Made by a program: the position numbers and the translations under genes. From a virus, in IMG/VR virus record IMGVR_UViG_3300023174_006137, positions 1 to 64,000 of that record: a stretch of 64,000 nucleotides of DNA; one strand, given 5' to 3'. A model generated the notes under the pieces. It was not told the origin of the DNA, did no database searches, and saw nothing but the letters and a program-made list of their open reading frames with translations. Positions 16,961 to 25,114 of this stretch are shown here, in pieces (within the stretch, counting starts at the first letter, position 1; every line of letters starts with the position of its first letter).

Positions 16961-17902
16961 TTAAACTATCATATTGTTAATTTTTTCCTCATATTTTTTA
17001 ATAAATTTAATTTTGCCTTCCAAATATAATTTTATCAATTCTTCCTTTTTAATTTTAAAACAATCAACATATTTAAATATTAAATTTTTTTTAGCACAAT
17101 CATTTTTAGCAAATTGTGCCTTTAATTTATTGATTTCCGTATTTTGTAATTTTTTAGGTTTGCATTCAACAACATATTTATTTTCAATGATAAAATCTGG
17201 AAAATAATTCTTTGAAACGCCATTTAACACATAAGTTATTTTATTTTTCTTTTTTTCGCCATTTTCCCATTTTAGATTGAATCTTTCTATAACAAATAAC
17301 ATATAAGATAATTCTAATAAACTTCTAAAATACCATCCTTTATACCAACCAGACCAACCATTTCCAGAGCCTATCGGAGAAGGTTTTCCATACATTGGAT
17401 TATTTACACCGCTATTTATTATTGATAACTTTTCCTTAAATTTATCATTTTTTTCATTTGCTATTTTTTCCCCATAATTAATTACCCACCATTCATAATT
17501 TGTTTTTTGATAAATATTTATATTGCCCTTTTTAAATTCGGTATTTATTGAATATCTTTTACCTTTATGTATATTTTTAAAATATTTTTTAACATCGTCT
17601 GTATGATGTTTTCCAAAAAAAGGATTATTTATACCAGCATATTTTTCTTGTTTTATTTTAGCCATGCATTTATTACATTTTTTGTTTTCATTTTCACATC
17701 TTATTCTATTTTTAACATCTTTATGTGTAGTTTTTTCGCCACAAAAATTACATACACGATATAACCTATTGTCAATAATATTATTATCTTTCATTATTTT
17801 AAACATAGTTTTTCTATGTATATTTAAAAAAATACAAATTTTCGAATATGAAGTATCTCCAATATGTGCTTCAATATATTCTATTTTTTCTTTTTCTGTC
17901 AT
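16961..17902 (-). CDS. NUMOD3-containing PD-(D/E)XK-type homing endonuclease
   Basis: A 313-residue protein from the ATG at 17902 (a TTG lies two codons upstream). The order is an N-terminal helix-turn-helix-like segment, a cysteine cluster (CNFCGEK...CENENKKCNKC) likely to bind zinc, two NUMOD3 DNA-binding motifs (NNPFFGKHHT and NNPMYGKPSP), and a nuclease core with FRSLLELSYML, YFPDFIIENKYVVECKPKK, which reads as E...PDF...ExK. This core differs from the HNH and GIY-YIG types elsewhere in the window. It is inserted after the ART pair, convergent with it, and preceded by a late-type motif. Confidence 0.7.
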   Translation of the reverse strand: MTEKEKIEYIEAHIGDTSYSKICIFLNIHRKTMFKIMKDNNIIDNRLYRVCNFCGEKTTHKDVKNRIRCENENKKCNKCMAKIKQEKYAGINNPFFGKHHTDDVKKYFKNIHKGKRYSINTEFKKGNINIYQKTNYEWWVINYGEKIANEKNDKFKEKLSIINSGVNNPMYGKPSPIGSGNGWSGWYKGWYFRSLLELSYMLFVIERFNLKWENGEKKKNKITYVLNGVSKNYFPDFIIENKYVVECKPKKLQNTEINKLKAQFAKNDCAKKNLIFKYVDCFKIKKEELIKLYLEGKIKFIKKYEEKINNMIV

Positions 17903-17923
17903 AAACAATTATTATTTTAATAA

Positions 17924-17934
17924 TATATATTAAA
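17924..17934 (-). promoter_or_regulatory. candidate late-promoter motif TTTAATATATA
   Basis: Lies 21 bases upstream of the endonuclease ATG at 17902. Confidence 0.5.
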
Positions 17935-17971
17935 TCCGAAAGACGGAAAAGCAAAAAAAGTAAAAAAAAAA

Positions 17972-18523
17972 ATGTCGAATATTATAACTCTAATTGGTGC
18001 TCCAAGTTGTGGTAAATCAACATTAGCTACTTCGGTACACACAGAACTTAAAAAATTGGGTAAAAATTCTATATTTATTCCAGAAGTAGCAACTGATTAT
18101 ATTGCTGAATTTGGCATACCAAACGAACCAATTGATCAATTGGTTATTTTTTATAAACAATTAAACGATGAAAGAATGTTTATTGGTTCAAAAGATTTTA
18201 TAGTTTGTGATTCTTCTGGAATGTTAAATTATTTTTACTTTAGAAGGCTATTTAAAATGCCATTACGAAATAAAGATATTGCAATAATAAATCATATGCA
18301 AAAAGAAATTTTAAAATCTTTAAATCAATGGAATCATATTTTTTATTTACCAGTAATGTTAGACAATACAAACGATGGTATAAGATTTCACAATAAAGAA
18401 GAAATAATTATGATAGATAAAATGATAAAATCATGGTTAGAATTAGAAAATATACCTCATACCGATTTATCAAATGTAAAATTAAAAGATAGAACAGATT
18501 TTATATTAAATATATTAATTTAA
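17972..18523 (+). CDS. NadR/Ttd14-like P-loop nucleotide kinase
   Basis: A 183-residue protein with a Walker A loop GAPSCGKST (residues 8-16), FIPEVATDYIAEFG, and a DSS motif in FIVCDSSGMLNYFY that plays the Walker B role in NadR-type kinases. Related AAA_28 proteins phosphorylate nicotinamide riboside or act as nucleotide kinases. Substrate unknown. The gene stands alone, ending at a perfect palindromic terminator. Confidence 0.65.
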   Translation: MSNIITLIGAPSCGKSTLATSVHTELKKLGKNSIFIPEVATDYIAEFGIPNEPIDQLVIFYKQLNDERMFIGSKDFIVCDSSGMLNYFYFRRLFKMPLRNKDIAIINHMQKEILKSLNQWNHIFYLPVMLDNTNDGIRFHNKEEIIMIDKMIKSWLELENIPHTDLSNVKLKDRTDFILNILI

Positions 18524-18550
18524 AAAACCACTCAATTGAGTGGTTTTTTA
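18523..18550. terminator. bidirectional terminator
   Basis: A palindrome with arms AAAAAACCACTCAA and its complement, directly after the plus-strand stop codon; it serves both convergent genes. Confidence 0.85.
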
Positions 18551-18551
18551 T

Positions 18552-19187
18552 TTATCTTGATAATAATTTTATTAAATCTTCTGTTATAATTGAGATTAAT
18601 TTTTTACCGTCAACAGTAATTAATGGAACATTTTTAATCCAAGAGTATTTATCATCGCCATCAATTTCTATTTGATTAATTTTTTCAACTAATTTTGGAT
18701 TTTTAGCGAATTTTTGCTGATAATAACCTTTAAGATCATTTGTAAATCTACCTAAATCAAAACCTTTTTGTAGATTATATTTAATCATTTGCAATTCATT
18801 ATTTTGCTTTTCAATCATTATATACCAAATAGAAGATTTAGGAATTTTAACATTTTCCATGAAATTTAAACTTTTAGAAGCTTTAGCACCTTTTGGCATT
18901 TTAGCAACTTTCCCGATAAATTCTACTTTACCTTCTTTAACTTCATCATATGGAATTTGACCATGATTTACCATTTCATCTTTATCTTCTGATTCTGGTA
19001 TAGTATAATCATTTCCTTCGGCAGTTTGTGCCTTTGGTCTCATATAACGAGTGCTTTGTTGTAATTCAGTTTTAGTAGTTGCTTTTGGCAAATTAGGTTT
19101 GCCAGTAAAATCTTCTGGTTGAACAGAAAACGAATTTTCATTCATTTCCGAAAATTTTTTAAACGATGATATTTTTTTATCTGCCAT
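18552..19187 (-). CDS. leader-bearing hypothetical protein
   Basis: A 211-residue protein with a leader-like N-terminus, ISSFKKFSEMNE, after a five-residue extension. Residues 25-100 are polar and probably disordered; the C-terminal 100 residues look folded (SSIWYIMIEKQNNELQMIKYNLQKGFDLGRF). It is encoded next to the baseplate gp6 gene and is preceded by a late-type motif, so a virion or head component is plausible. Confidence 0.6.
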   Translation of the reverse strand: MADKKISSFKKFSEMNENSFSVQPEDFTGKPNLPKATTKTELQQSTRYMRPKAQTAEGNDYTIPESEDKDEMVNHGQIPYDEVKEGKVEFIGKVAKMPKGAKASKSLNFMENVKIPKSSIWYIMIEKQNNELQMIKYNLQKGFDLGRFTNDLKGYYQQKFAKNPKLVEKINQIEIDGDDKYSWIKNVPLITVDGKKLISIITEDLIKLLSR

Positions 19188-19209
19188 ATTTTTATTTAAA
19201 TTATTATAT

Positions 19210-19220
19210 TATATATTAAA
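19210..19220 (-). promoter_or_regulatory. candidate late-promoter motif TTTAATATATA
   Basis: Lies 22 bases upstream of the start codon at 19187. Confidence 0.5.
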
Positions 19221-19235
19221 TTACTATATTGTTTT

Positions 19236-19493
19236 TTAATTTACATGTTTATACCAATACTTATTTACAGTAAAGTTTCTCCAATTTTTAATTATATTAA
19301 ACTCATCAAAGAATAATGAAATTAATAATCTTAATTTATCTAAAAATCCAGCCATTATAGGACTATTAAATATATATGGACTCAAACTTTTGTTCAAAAT
19401 TTCTGTTTCGTAATCAACATAATTTTTGGTTGTATCATCATTCATATGATAAAATTGGTGTAATTCTGGAATATATTGTTTATCGTAAAGCAT
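19236..19493 (-). CDS. hypothetical protein next to baseplate gene
   Basis: An 85-residue protein starting 15 bases after the stop of the gp6-like gene and probably co-transcribed with it. It is rich in aromatic residues (YDKQYIPELHQFYHM, NWRNFTVNKYWYKHV). No family recognised; a small baseplate component is possible from position. Confidence 0.55.
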   Translation of the reverse strand: MLYDKQYIPELHQFYHMNDDTTKNYVDYETEILNKSLSPYIFNSPIMAGFLDKLRLLISLFFDEFNIIKNWRNFTVNKYWYKHVN

Positions 19494-19508
19494 TTAATTA
19501 ATTTATTT

Positions 19509-21251
19509 TTATGCGGTTATACTTGGTCTTTGTGAAGCATCTACCGTACTTTGATAAAATACATTGAGTGATTTTAAACCACCTGCATTTATATCATCGC
19601 TATAATATATATTGTTTCTATCATACCAACCACCTTTAATTACAGGAACTTCATTTGGATCAAATAATATATCGCCTAAAACTGGATCAATTCCTATAAC
19701 TGCTGAAGCAGTATAACCTAAATTTGACTGAACAGTTGATAATTGAAATGAACCTTCCGCTGTTTGTTGTGAATAATTTATTCTTGTTTGATTTGCTGAA
19801 TGAAAATCTTCATTTTTCTTACATACAAAATTTACATCCACAGAATAAATATCTCCAATAGAAGTTAATGCTGAAATAATATCTGCTTTTGGTATTCTAC
19901 CTATTTTTTTCAAATCTAAAAAGTAATCTGAAATAGCATTATGTATTTGTAATGTTACATTATCTTGTGTTGCATCCGAATAAATAATTACAAATACATT
20001 TATAATATACAACGATAGTAAAGGTGATTGTATATTATATCTTCTTGAAATCATTATATTACCACCAGATTTTAAATAATTATCAATTTTAGAAATCTCA
20101 TAAGAATCTAATTGAAAAGCAACTAGTGGTATAGAAAAATAATCTGAATTTTGATTTTTAAATAAAACTATATTAGGCGTAACCATAATATATATAGAAC
20201 CATATTGCTCATAAGCATTAACATATGAAAAAACACCTAATCTTTTTATAGCAAATGCGTATTGTTGTGGTAATCCTAAAACAAAATTATTACTTGATAT
20301 AGGAAGCATATTTTTCGTAAATTGTGTTGATTCAGCATCTGCTCCAAAATTAATATCATTATAAAATGAAATATCAAAATATTTTGTTACATCTATTGAA
20401 TTACCAAACCCATCAATAGCCATTTCTGTAAATTGCCAATCATTTATAGTTCTTCTAAAGATATTACCATTTGCACCATCAGTTAATATATAGTTAATCA
20501 CAATTGTTGAACCAGATTTTGGAATAGCACCAAAAGCACCATTTCCAAATATAATATCAATCCCACCAGAATAACCAGTTCTAATGACACATGCTTGTTC
20601 GTCTGTTCCTAAATCATATAACCAAGTTTTATTTGACCAACGAACACCATCAACAATGACTTGAACATTAAAATTTTCAACATCTTGTGTGCCTCTATTA
20701 TTAACATTAAAAGTTTGGTTTATTTGTCCAGTTCCAGTAAAAGTTGTATTTGTCCATTTACCTTGAATTATGTTGAAATAGATTTTACTAGTTTTTGTAA
20801 TAAAAAATGTTTGTTTATCTTCAACTAAATTAATTGAATAATATAAACCATTAGTTTTATTTTTTAAACTTTGTTGATTATTTAAAGTAATTCTACCACC
20901 TGGTATATTAGAAGAAATATCTGTAGTTAATTTTACCGTCATTGCTAATGCACCAGAAGCACTAATTGCTCTACCAGGAATATAACCAGCCACTATTGCT
21001 GCGTTCCTAATTACTTTTTTATTAGTAGCATTATTATCAGATAAATCTAAATTTTTAACTACATTTTTTAAATATAATAAAGATAATTGGAATAGGTTTT
21101 CAACTACAAAAAGAATTTGCCCGTATGGGCTCGCCTCGCTAAAAAGTATATTACTGCTATTATATTCTTGTTTTAAATAATTTTCAATTTGTCTTTTTAT
21201 ATTAACAAATGTTATTTCGGTAAATAATGTTGTATTTGAAGTATTGGCCAT
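19509..21251 (-). CDS. baseplate wedge protein, T4 gp6-like
   Basis: A 580-residue protein (T4 gp6 has 660). The N-terminus (FVNIKRQIENYLKQEY...FQLSLLYLKNVVKNLDLSDN) is followed by an AAIVAGYIPGRAISASGALAMT block, where gp6-like proteins have their conserved R/G/A-rich element. A baseplate-J-like middle follows (VNNRGTQDVENFNVQVIVDGVRW, IIFGNGAFGAIPKSGSTIVINY). The late part has the IHNAISDYFLDLKKIGRIPKADIISALTSI segment. gp6 forms the inner baseplate ring of contractile-tailed phages. A late-type motif sits 20 bases upstream of its start. Confidence 0.8.
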   Translation of the reverse strand: MANTSNTTLFTEITFVNIKRQIENYLKQEYNSSNILFSEASPYGQILFVVENLFQLSLLYLKNVVKNLDLSDNNATNKKVIRNAAIVAGYIPGRAISASGALAMTVKLTTDISSNIPGGRITLNNQQSLKNKTNGLYYSINLVEDKQTFFITKTSKIYFNIIQGKWTNTTFTGTGQINQTFNVNNRGTQDVENFNVQVIVDGVRWSNKTWLYDLGTDEQACVIRTGYSGGIDIIFGNGAFGAIPKSGSTIVINYILTDGANGNIFRRTINDWQFTEMAIDGFGNSIDVTKYFDISFYNDINFGADAESTQFTKNMLPISSNNFVLGLPQQYAFAIKRLGVFSYVNAYEQYGSIYIMVTPNIVLFKNQNSDYFSIPLVAFQLDSYEISKIDNYLKSGGNIMISRRYNIQSPLLSLYIINVFVIIYSDATQDNVTLQIHNAISDYFLDLKKIGRIPKADIISALTSIGDIYSVDVNFVCKKNEDFHSANQTRINYSQQTAEGSFQLSTVQSNLGYTASAVIGIDPVLGDILFDPNEVPVIKGGWYDRNNIYYSDDINAGGLKSLNVFYQSTVDASQRPSITA

Positions 21252-21271
21252 TTTTAAGGTAATTTATAGTT

Positions 21272-21282
21272 TATATATTAAA
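21272..21282 (-). promoter_or_regulatory. candidate late-promoter motif TTTAATATATA
   Basis: Lies 20 bases upstream of the gp6-like start codon; a second copy faces the other way at 21299-21309. Confidence 0.55.
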
Positions 21283-21298
21283 TTATTTTGTATCTATA

Positions 21299-21309
21299 TT
21301 TAATATATA
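21299..21309 (+). promoter_or_regulatory. candidate late-promoter motif TTTAATATATA
   Basis: Lies 4 bases upstream of the ATG at 21314, divergent from the copy serving gp6. If it acts as a -10-like element the transcript would be leaderless. Confidence 0.45.
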
Positions 21310-21313
21310 GATT

Positions 21314-22024
21314 ATGACACTTCAAGACGTAATTAATTTTTTAAAACAATATGGTTTAAACGGTGGTTTTTTGATTATAGTTAGTTTTATAATTTGGCAG
21401 ATTCTTAAAACTGATTATGTTGGTAAAAAAATTACTGGATTATTAGATAATTGGTTTAAAAGAAAACCTAAAAATTCAATTAACATATCACATGTAGTTA
21501 ATCATAATATGTTTAATTATATTGATTTTTGGATTTATTCAAAAGTTCCAACACTAAACTTTGCAACTGAATATAGAACAATTATATTTAGAAAATATCT
21601 TACTATACTTTTGATGAAATATAGGGACAATGTTCAAAAATATATTTCTTCTGCAATTTATGAAAAAATGGATGAACAAGAATTATGGAAATCTATTTTA
21701 AGTTTATTAAATACTATTGTGTATGATTATGAAAAAGAAATGGAATCATTAGGCATTCCTAAAATTGTAATTAATAAAATGAAAGCAAGGAATAATGAAA
21801 CAATTACTTTAATTATTGAATTAACAGAAAGTGTTTGTTCTTGTGAATTTTATAATTCGGAACATAATTTATTAAAAATATACACTATTCAAAATATACT
21901 TTTATCAGTATTACAAAATGCAATTGCAAATTCGGAAATTGTTTGTAATACAATAAATGGTGATTTAAAAGGACAATTTGTAATGGTTGATGGTAAAAAG
22001 ATAACCGAAAAAGACGAGCATTAA
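21314..22024 (+). CDS. membrane-anchored hypothetical protein
   Basis: A 236-residue protein with one N-terminal transmembrane segment (about residues 15-30, GGFLIIVSFIIWQIL) and a large, mostly helical soluble part. It is divergent from the gp6 gene and ends at a strong terminator. It could be a lysis or injection protein, but no family is recognised. Confidence 0.6.
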   Translation: MTLQDVINFLKQYGLNGGFLIIVSFIIWQILKTDYVGKKITGLLDNWFKRKPKNSINISHVVNHNMFNYIDFWIYSKVPTLNFATEYRTIIFRKYLTILLMKYRDNVQKYISSAIYEKMDEQELWKSILSLLNTIVYDYEKEMESLGIPKIVINKMKARNNETITLIIELTESVCSCEFYNSEHNLLKIYTIQNILLSVLQNAIANSEIVCNTINGDLKGQFVMVDGKKITEKDEH

Positions 22025-22045
22025 AAAAGCGGCTAAGCCGCTTTT
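22025..22045. terminator. bidirectional intrinsic terminator
   Basis: AAAAGCGGC and GCCGCTTTT form a 9-bp stem around TAA, between convergent genes. Confidence 0.85.
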
Positions 22046-22232
22046 ACCATTTTTTATCTTTTCTTGCAGCATACCATATAAAATTATCAACTAAATTATA
22101 TGTTTTACCATCTTTTAAAAATAATTTAGTAATTATTTTTCTTCTTTTTCTATCATTATATGTAATGAATTTATCAACGTTGTTAGGATCAATATTTTCA
22201 CTAATTAATCTTTTTTTAAAATCTTCACTCAT
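22044..22232 (-). CDS. small basic hypothetical protein
   Basis: A 62-residue, Lys/Arg-rich protein (YNDRKRRKIITKLFLKDGKTYNLVDNF). It follows the methyltransferase gene and a 28-base palindrome. Function unknown. Confidence 0.5.
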   Translation of the reverse strand: MSEDFKKRLISENIDPNNVDKFITYNDRKRRKIITKLFLKDGKTYNLVDNFIWYAARKDKKW

Positions 22233-22250
22233 TATTTTCTTTATTTTATG

Positions 22251-22278
22251 GTAAAATGGTTTAATTAAACCATTTTAC
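22251..22278. repeat. 28-base perfect palindrome
   Basis: GTAAAATGGTTTAA followed directly by its reverse complement. It spans the last codons and stop of the methyltransferase tail. It could be a transcription terminator without a T run, an RNA-processing hairpin or a protein-binding site. Confidence 0.7.
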
Positions 22279-22353
22279 AGTTGTATCTCCATTATGTCCC
22301 TTTTCCCATACATACCAAGCATAAGCTACTGCTGACCCACCATTTTCTTTCAT
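22261..22353 (-). other. C-terminal piece of the methyltransferase, beyond an in-frame TAG
   Basis: Directly after the TAG at 22356-22354 the same frame continues for 30 residues (starting MKENGGSAVAYAWYVWEKG) to TAA at 22263-22261. These residues look like the natural C-terminus of this methyltransferase family, so the complete gene is 22261-22866 with one amber codon. The first codon after TAG is ATG, so separate re-initiation is possible. Confidence 0.7.
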
Positions 22354-22866
22354 CTATTGGAAATCGGCATTTTTAGCACAAGTAATTCTTGAACTCGAAA
22401 CCCATATCCTTTTAGGTGGATATTTTTCAAATAACTTTTTTCTTGCCTTACCTTCCATAAATTGTAATTTAAGAAACATAATTACTTTATTTCCTTCTGT
22501 TACAACTTCCATTCCTTTTTCAACAAATTCTTGTGCAAATTTATAGGGCGGATTGGTGATCACATCACCATCAAAACTTTTATTACAAGTTAAAAAATCT
22601 ATTCCAGATTTTCCAAATCCTCTATCAATTAAATCGCTTGATATAACTTTATGTCCTGCTGCCTCAAACACTTTTGACAATTCACCTGAACCACAAGCTG
22701 CTTCCCAAATGTTTTGATTAAGTGTTTCTAATTTAAGTAACCATTCTGCTGCTACAGGATCGGTAGCATACCAATCATTAGTTTCTCTTTCTTCATCTGT
22801 ATGGTTTGAAGCACCTAATGTCTTATAAATTGAATTTTTATTTCCTTTCCAATCTTTATTTGCCAT
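22354..22866 (-). CDS. DNA methyltransferase-like protein, ended early by amber codon
   Basis: A 170-residue SAM-dependent methyltransferase fold: an N-terminal DWYATDPVAAEWLL segment, the SAM-binding IWEAACGSGELSKVFEAAGHKVISSDL, and the catalytic NPPY motif in DGDVITNPPYKFAQEF, typical of N6-adenine or N4-cytosine enzymes. The frame stops at TAG after NADFQ, while 30 further family-like residues follow in frame (22261-22353). The break may be a mutation, programmed readthrough or a suppressible stop. Target sequence unknown. Confidence 0.75.
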   Translation of the reverse strand: MANKDWKGNKNSIYKTLGASNHTDEERETNDWYATDPVAAEWLLKLETLNQNIWEAACGSGELSKVFEAAGHKVISSDLIDRGFGKSGIDFLTCNKSFDGDVITNPPYKFAQEFVEKGMEVVTEGNKVIMFLKLQFMEGKARKKLFEKYPPKRIWVSSSRITCAKNADFQ

Positions 22867-22898
22867 AATTATTTAATCTATTTTTCTTTATAATTCTA

Positions 22899-23423
22899 TT
22901 AGAATGCAAAACTATAAACTGTATCTATTTCAAATTCCGAATCTGTTAATTTTAAGTCATAAGAATTAAAATTTGCAAAATCTAAATCATCCGCTTCGAT
23001 TCTTCTATCAACCGAATCATTATTATCATATCTATTTTGAATTCGCTTTTTTCTTGTATCAGCATCGATGTCTATATAAGTGATAAAACATCTTTTACGA
23101 TCTTCTTCTGTTAATTGTGATAATTCATTTGGTGTCATAATAAATATATTATTGGTATCAAAATTTTCTTTTGTAATACCATAATACCAATCTACACCAT
23201 TAATTATGAATTTTTGATAAACTTTAATTTGATTATTATTTAATAATATTTCAAATTGTTGATTATTTGTAAATAAATAATCAACCCCATTTAATTCTCC
23301 TTCTCTCGGAGGTCTTGTTGTTATTTTTGGAGAATATCTTTCGCCTTTTTGTATTAAACCAATCAATAAATGCGATTTGCCCGAACCAGATTTACCTAGT
23401 ATAATAAACTTTTCTTGTTTCAT
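22899..23423 (-). CDS. gmk: guanylate kinase-like protein
   Basis: A 174-residue protein with P-loop GKSGSGKS (residues 10-17), the GMP-binding TTRPPREGE...DYLF motif and the YYGI strand of guanylate kinases; a usual bacterial Gmk is about 205 residues. Guanylate kinase makes GDP/dGDP from GMP/dGMP. The lid and C-terminal helices are shorter and divergent, so another nucleotide could be the substrate. It is relevant to the purine genes at 38.6 and 50.5-52.8 kb because it competes for GMP. Confidence 0.75.
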   Translation of the reverse strand: MKQEKFIILGKSGSGKSHLLIGLIQKGERYSPKITTRPPREGELNGVDYLFTNNQQFEILLNNNQIKVYQKFIINGVDWYYGITKENFDTNNIFIMTPNELSQLTEEDRKRCFITYIDIDADTRKKRIQNRYDNNDSVDRRIEADDLDFANFNSYDLKLTDSEFEIDTVYSFAF

Positions 23424-23452
23424 AAAAATTATATTTATGAAATAAAAATAGT

Positions 23453-23776
23453 TTATTTTTTAGCAAAACTGCTAAATTTTTTTAATTTACTTTTTTTACT
23501 TTTTTTCAGCTCTTTTGTATAATCTTGTTTTAAATCAAATAGTTTTTTTGAAGCACCTTTTTTGGCTGCTTCTTTTTGATAAGGATTACCAGATAATGTT
23601 GTACCAACATCGCCGGAACCAATTGTTCCACCACCCGAAGTAAATGCTGAGCCAATTGTTGAGCCAGCATTTAAAGAAGGTTGAGCCGCAGTAACACTTC
23701 CCATACCAGCGGTATTTGATGCATTAGCAGTTGCATCTTCTGTTATTATTTCGATTACTTTAACTTCTATATTCAT
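23453..23776 (-). CDS. low-complexity protein with possible processed N-terminus
   Basis: A 107-residue protein: IEVKVIEIITE|DATANA at the N-terminus carries an I-T-E|D site like a head-protease cut. It is followed by a Gly/Ser/Thr/Ala-rich stretch (residues 15-68) and a Lys-rich C-terminus (KKSKKSKLKKFSSFAKK). This composition suits an internal head or DNA-contacting protein. It sits directly downstream of the leader-bearing gene 23792-24145. Confidence 0.55.
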   Translation of the reverse strand: MNIEVKVIEIITEDATANASNTAGMGSVTAAQPSLNAGSTIGSAFTSGGGTIGSGDVGTTLSGNPYQKEAAKKGASKKLFDLKQDYTKELKKSKKSKLKKFSSFAKK

Positions 23777-23791
23777 ATAAGTATATATTTT

Positions 23792-24145
23792 TTATTGAAT
23801 TTTATTTATATTCTTTTTAACATAATCATTCCAATTCATAACTGGTTGTTCCTCTTTTTCTTTTTCCGCTTCTTCTGTTTCTTCTAAATTTTTTTGAATT
23901 TTGAATTTTTTCTTCTGTTTTGCCTTTACTTCATCATTTGGTTCTTCTTCAGAAATATCATATGTTTCAGAATCTAAATTTTGTGTATTATTCATATTAA
24001 TACCACCAGAATTAACTTGAATTGAATTCGGTGTTACTTCTGATTGTGTTGTAGTTGGATTGTTAAATACTTCTCCAGCTCTACCTGTAGCAAGCCCACC
24101 TGTTGCGGATGTTCCATTTTCATTGAAACTTTTTAAATATCTCAT
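23792..24145 (-). CDS. leader-bearing low-complexity protein
   Basis: A 117-residue protein starting MRYLKSFNEN (F-N-E|N). The middle is Thr/Asn/Ser/Gly-rich and the C-terminal third is highly charged (KAKQKKKFKIQKNLEETEEAEKEKEEQ). A late-type motif lies 4 bases upstream of its ATG. Likely a packaged or scaffold-associated protein by leader and composition; no family recognised. Confidence 0.6.
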   Translation of the reverse strand: MRYLKSFNENGTSATGGLATGRAGEVFNNPTTTQSEVTPNSIQVNSGGINMNNTQNLDSETYDISEEEPNDEVKAKQKKKFKIQKNLEETEEAEKEKEEQPVMNWNDYVKKNINKIQ

Positions 24146-24149
24146 ATTT

Positions 24150-24160
24150 TATATATTAAA
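24150..24160 (-). promoter_or_regulatory. candidate late-promoter motif TTTAATATATA
   Basis: Four bases upstream of the start codon at 24145; it overlaps the end of the upstream HNH endonuclease gene. Confidence 0.5.
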
Positions 24161-25034
24161 TATTATATTCATTTTCATTTAGTTTATTTTTCGAACTATT
24201 TATTCTCCTTTTTGTAATACATAAATTATCTAATTTTGATATATCTTCAACTGGTATTCCATTAATAAATCCAAAATAAACTGATATTTTATGATCTATT
24301 GTTGGATAATTTTTATCATTAGGATCTAAATTAAAATTTTCGAAAATATATTCTCCGTCATAGTAATCATAACCATTCCAATTTGTGAATAATTTATACT
24401 TTATTAAATTAGTTTCATTAACCACATCTCTTCTATAAATTTGGTAATCAGTTTTAAAAATATCCGGTATCTGATTTAAATTTTTAATCTTTGTATTTTT
24501 AATCTTTTGTTTTATTTCCTCTGATTGGCCAGGGTTTATAACACCATATTTTTCTAAATTAATAATTTTAATTTTTCCTTTTATTTCTTCTGATTGAAAA
24601 GAATTTTTAACACCATATTTATTTAAGCATGTAGTTTGCATTTTTTCTTTAATGCACGAATTTTGTGCAGGTGTTTTTGTTCCATATTTTTTAATATTAG
24701 TATTTTCAATTTTATTTTTAATCTTTTCTGATTTAGCAGGATTATCTACACCATATTTATCAAGAATAGTTTGTTTAGATTTATCACTTGCGCATTTTAT
24801 ACTACACGAATAGCAGTTATATTTATCAAAATTTTTCCTATAAACATAATATTTTAATTCTTTCTCTTGACCGCAAATATCACATTTAACTTTTACAATA
24901 GCAGTTGATTTATCTAATAAATCTTCAACCTTTACCTCTGTAATTTCGTTTTTCTTACAAACATATCCTTTATTTCTATATTTTGTTATATGCTGTGCAT
25001 TCATCCTAATTAAAACCTTTTCTGTTAATATCAT
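24156..25034 (-). CDS. HNH homing endonuclease with KYG repeats
   Basis: A 292-residue protein. An N-terminal zinc-finger-like domain (CDICGQE...CYSCSIKC) is followed by four repeats of about 36 residues starting KYGV/T-N/T-P/S (LDKYGVDNP, IKKYGTKTP, LNKYGVKNS, LEKYGVINP), each with a SEEIKxKI helix. The C-terminal HNH-like core is YPTIDHKISVYFGF...LDNLCITKRRINSSKN. It is a paralogue of 40252-41052. It is inserted between leader-bearing genes and pairs with a divergent RHH gene (25115-25282). Confidence 0.8.
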   Translation of the reverse strand: MILTEKVLIRMNAQHITKYRNKGYVCKKNEITEVKVEDLLDKSTAIVKVKCDICGQEKELKYYVYRKNFDKYNCYSCSIKCASDKSKQTILDKYGVDNPAKSEKIKNKIENTNIKKYGTKTPAQNSCIKEKMQTTCLNKYGVKNSFQSEEIKGKIKIINLEKYGVINPGQSEEIKQKIKNTKIKNLNQIPDIFKTDYQIYRRDVVNETNLIKYKLFTNWNGYDYYDGEYIFENFNLDPNDKNYPTIDHKISVYFGFINGIPVEDISKLDNLCITKRRINSSKNKLNENEYNI

Positions 25035-25060
25035 AAACTATTATTATAATTTTTATATAA

Positions 25061-25071
25061 TATATATTAAA
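25061..25071 (-). promoter_or_regulatory. candidate late-promoter motif TTTAATATATA
   Basis: Lies 26 bases upstream of the HNH endonuclease start codon at 25034, in the region shared with the divergent RHH gene. Confidence 0.5.
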
Positions 25072-25082
25072 AATAAAATACC

Positions 25083-25114
25083 TAAAATAAACAATTTTAT
25101 TAAAATAAACAATT
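25083..25114. repeat. two 14-bp direct repeats, candidate RHH operator
   Basis: TAAAATAAACAATT occurs at 25083-25096 and again at 25101-25114, starts 18 bp apart. The second copy ends directly at the ATG of the RHH gene. RHH repressors commonly bind repeated half-sites, so autoregulation is likely. Confidence 0.5.
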
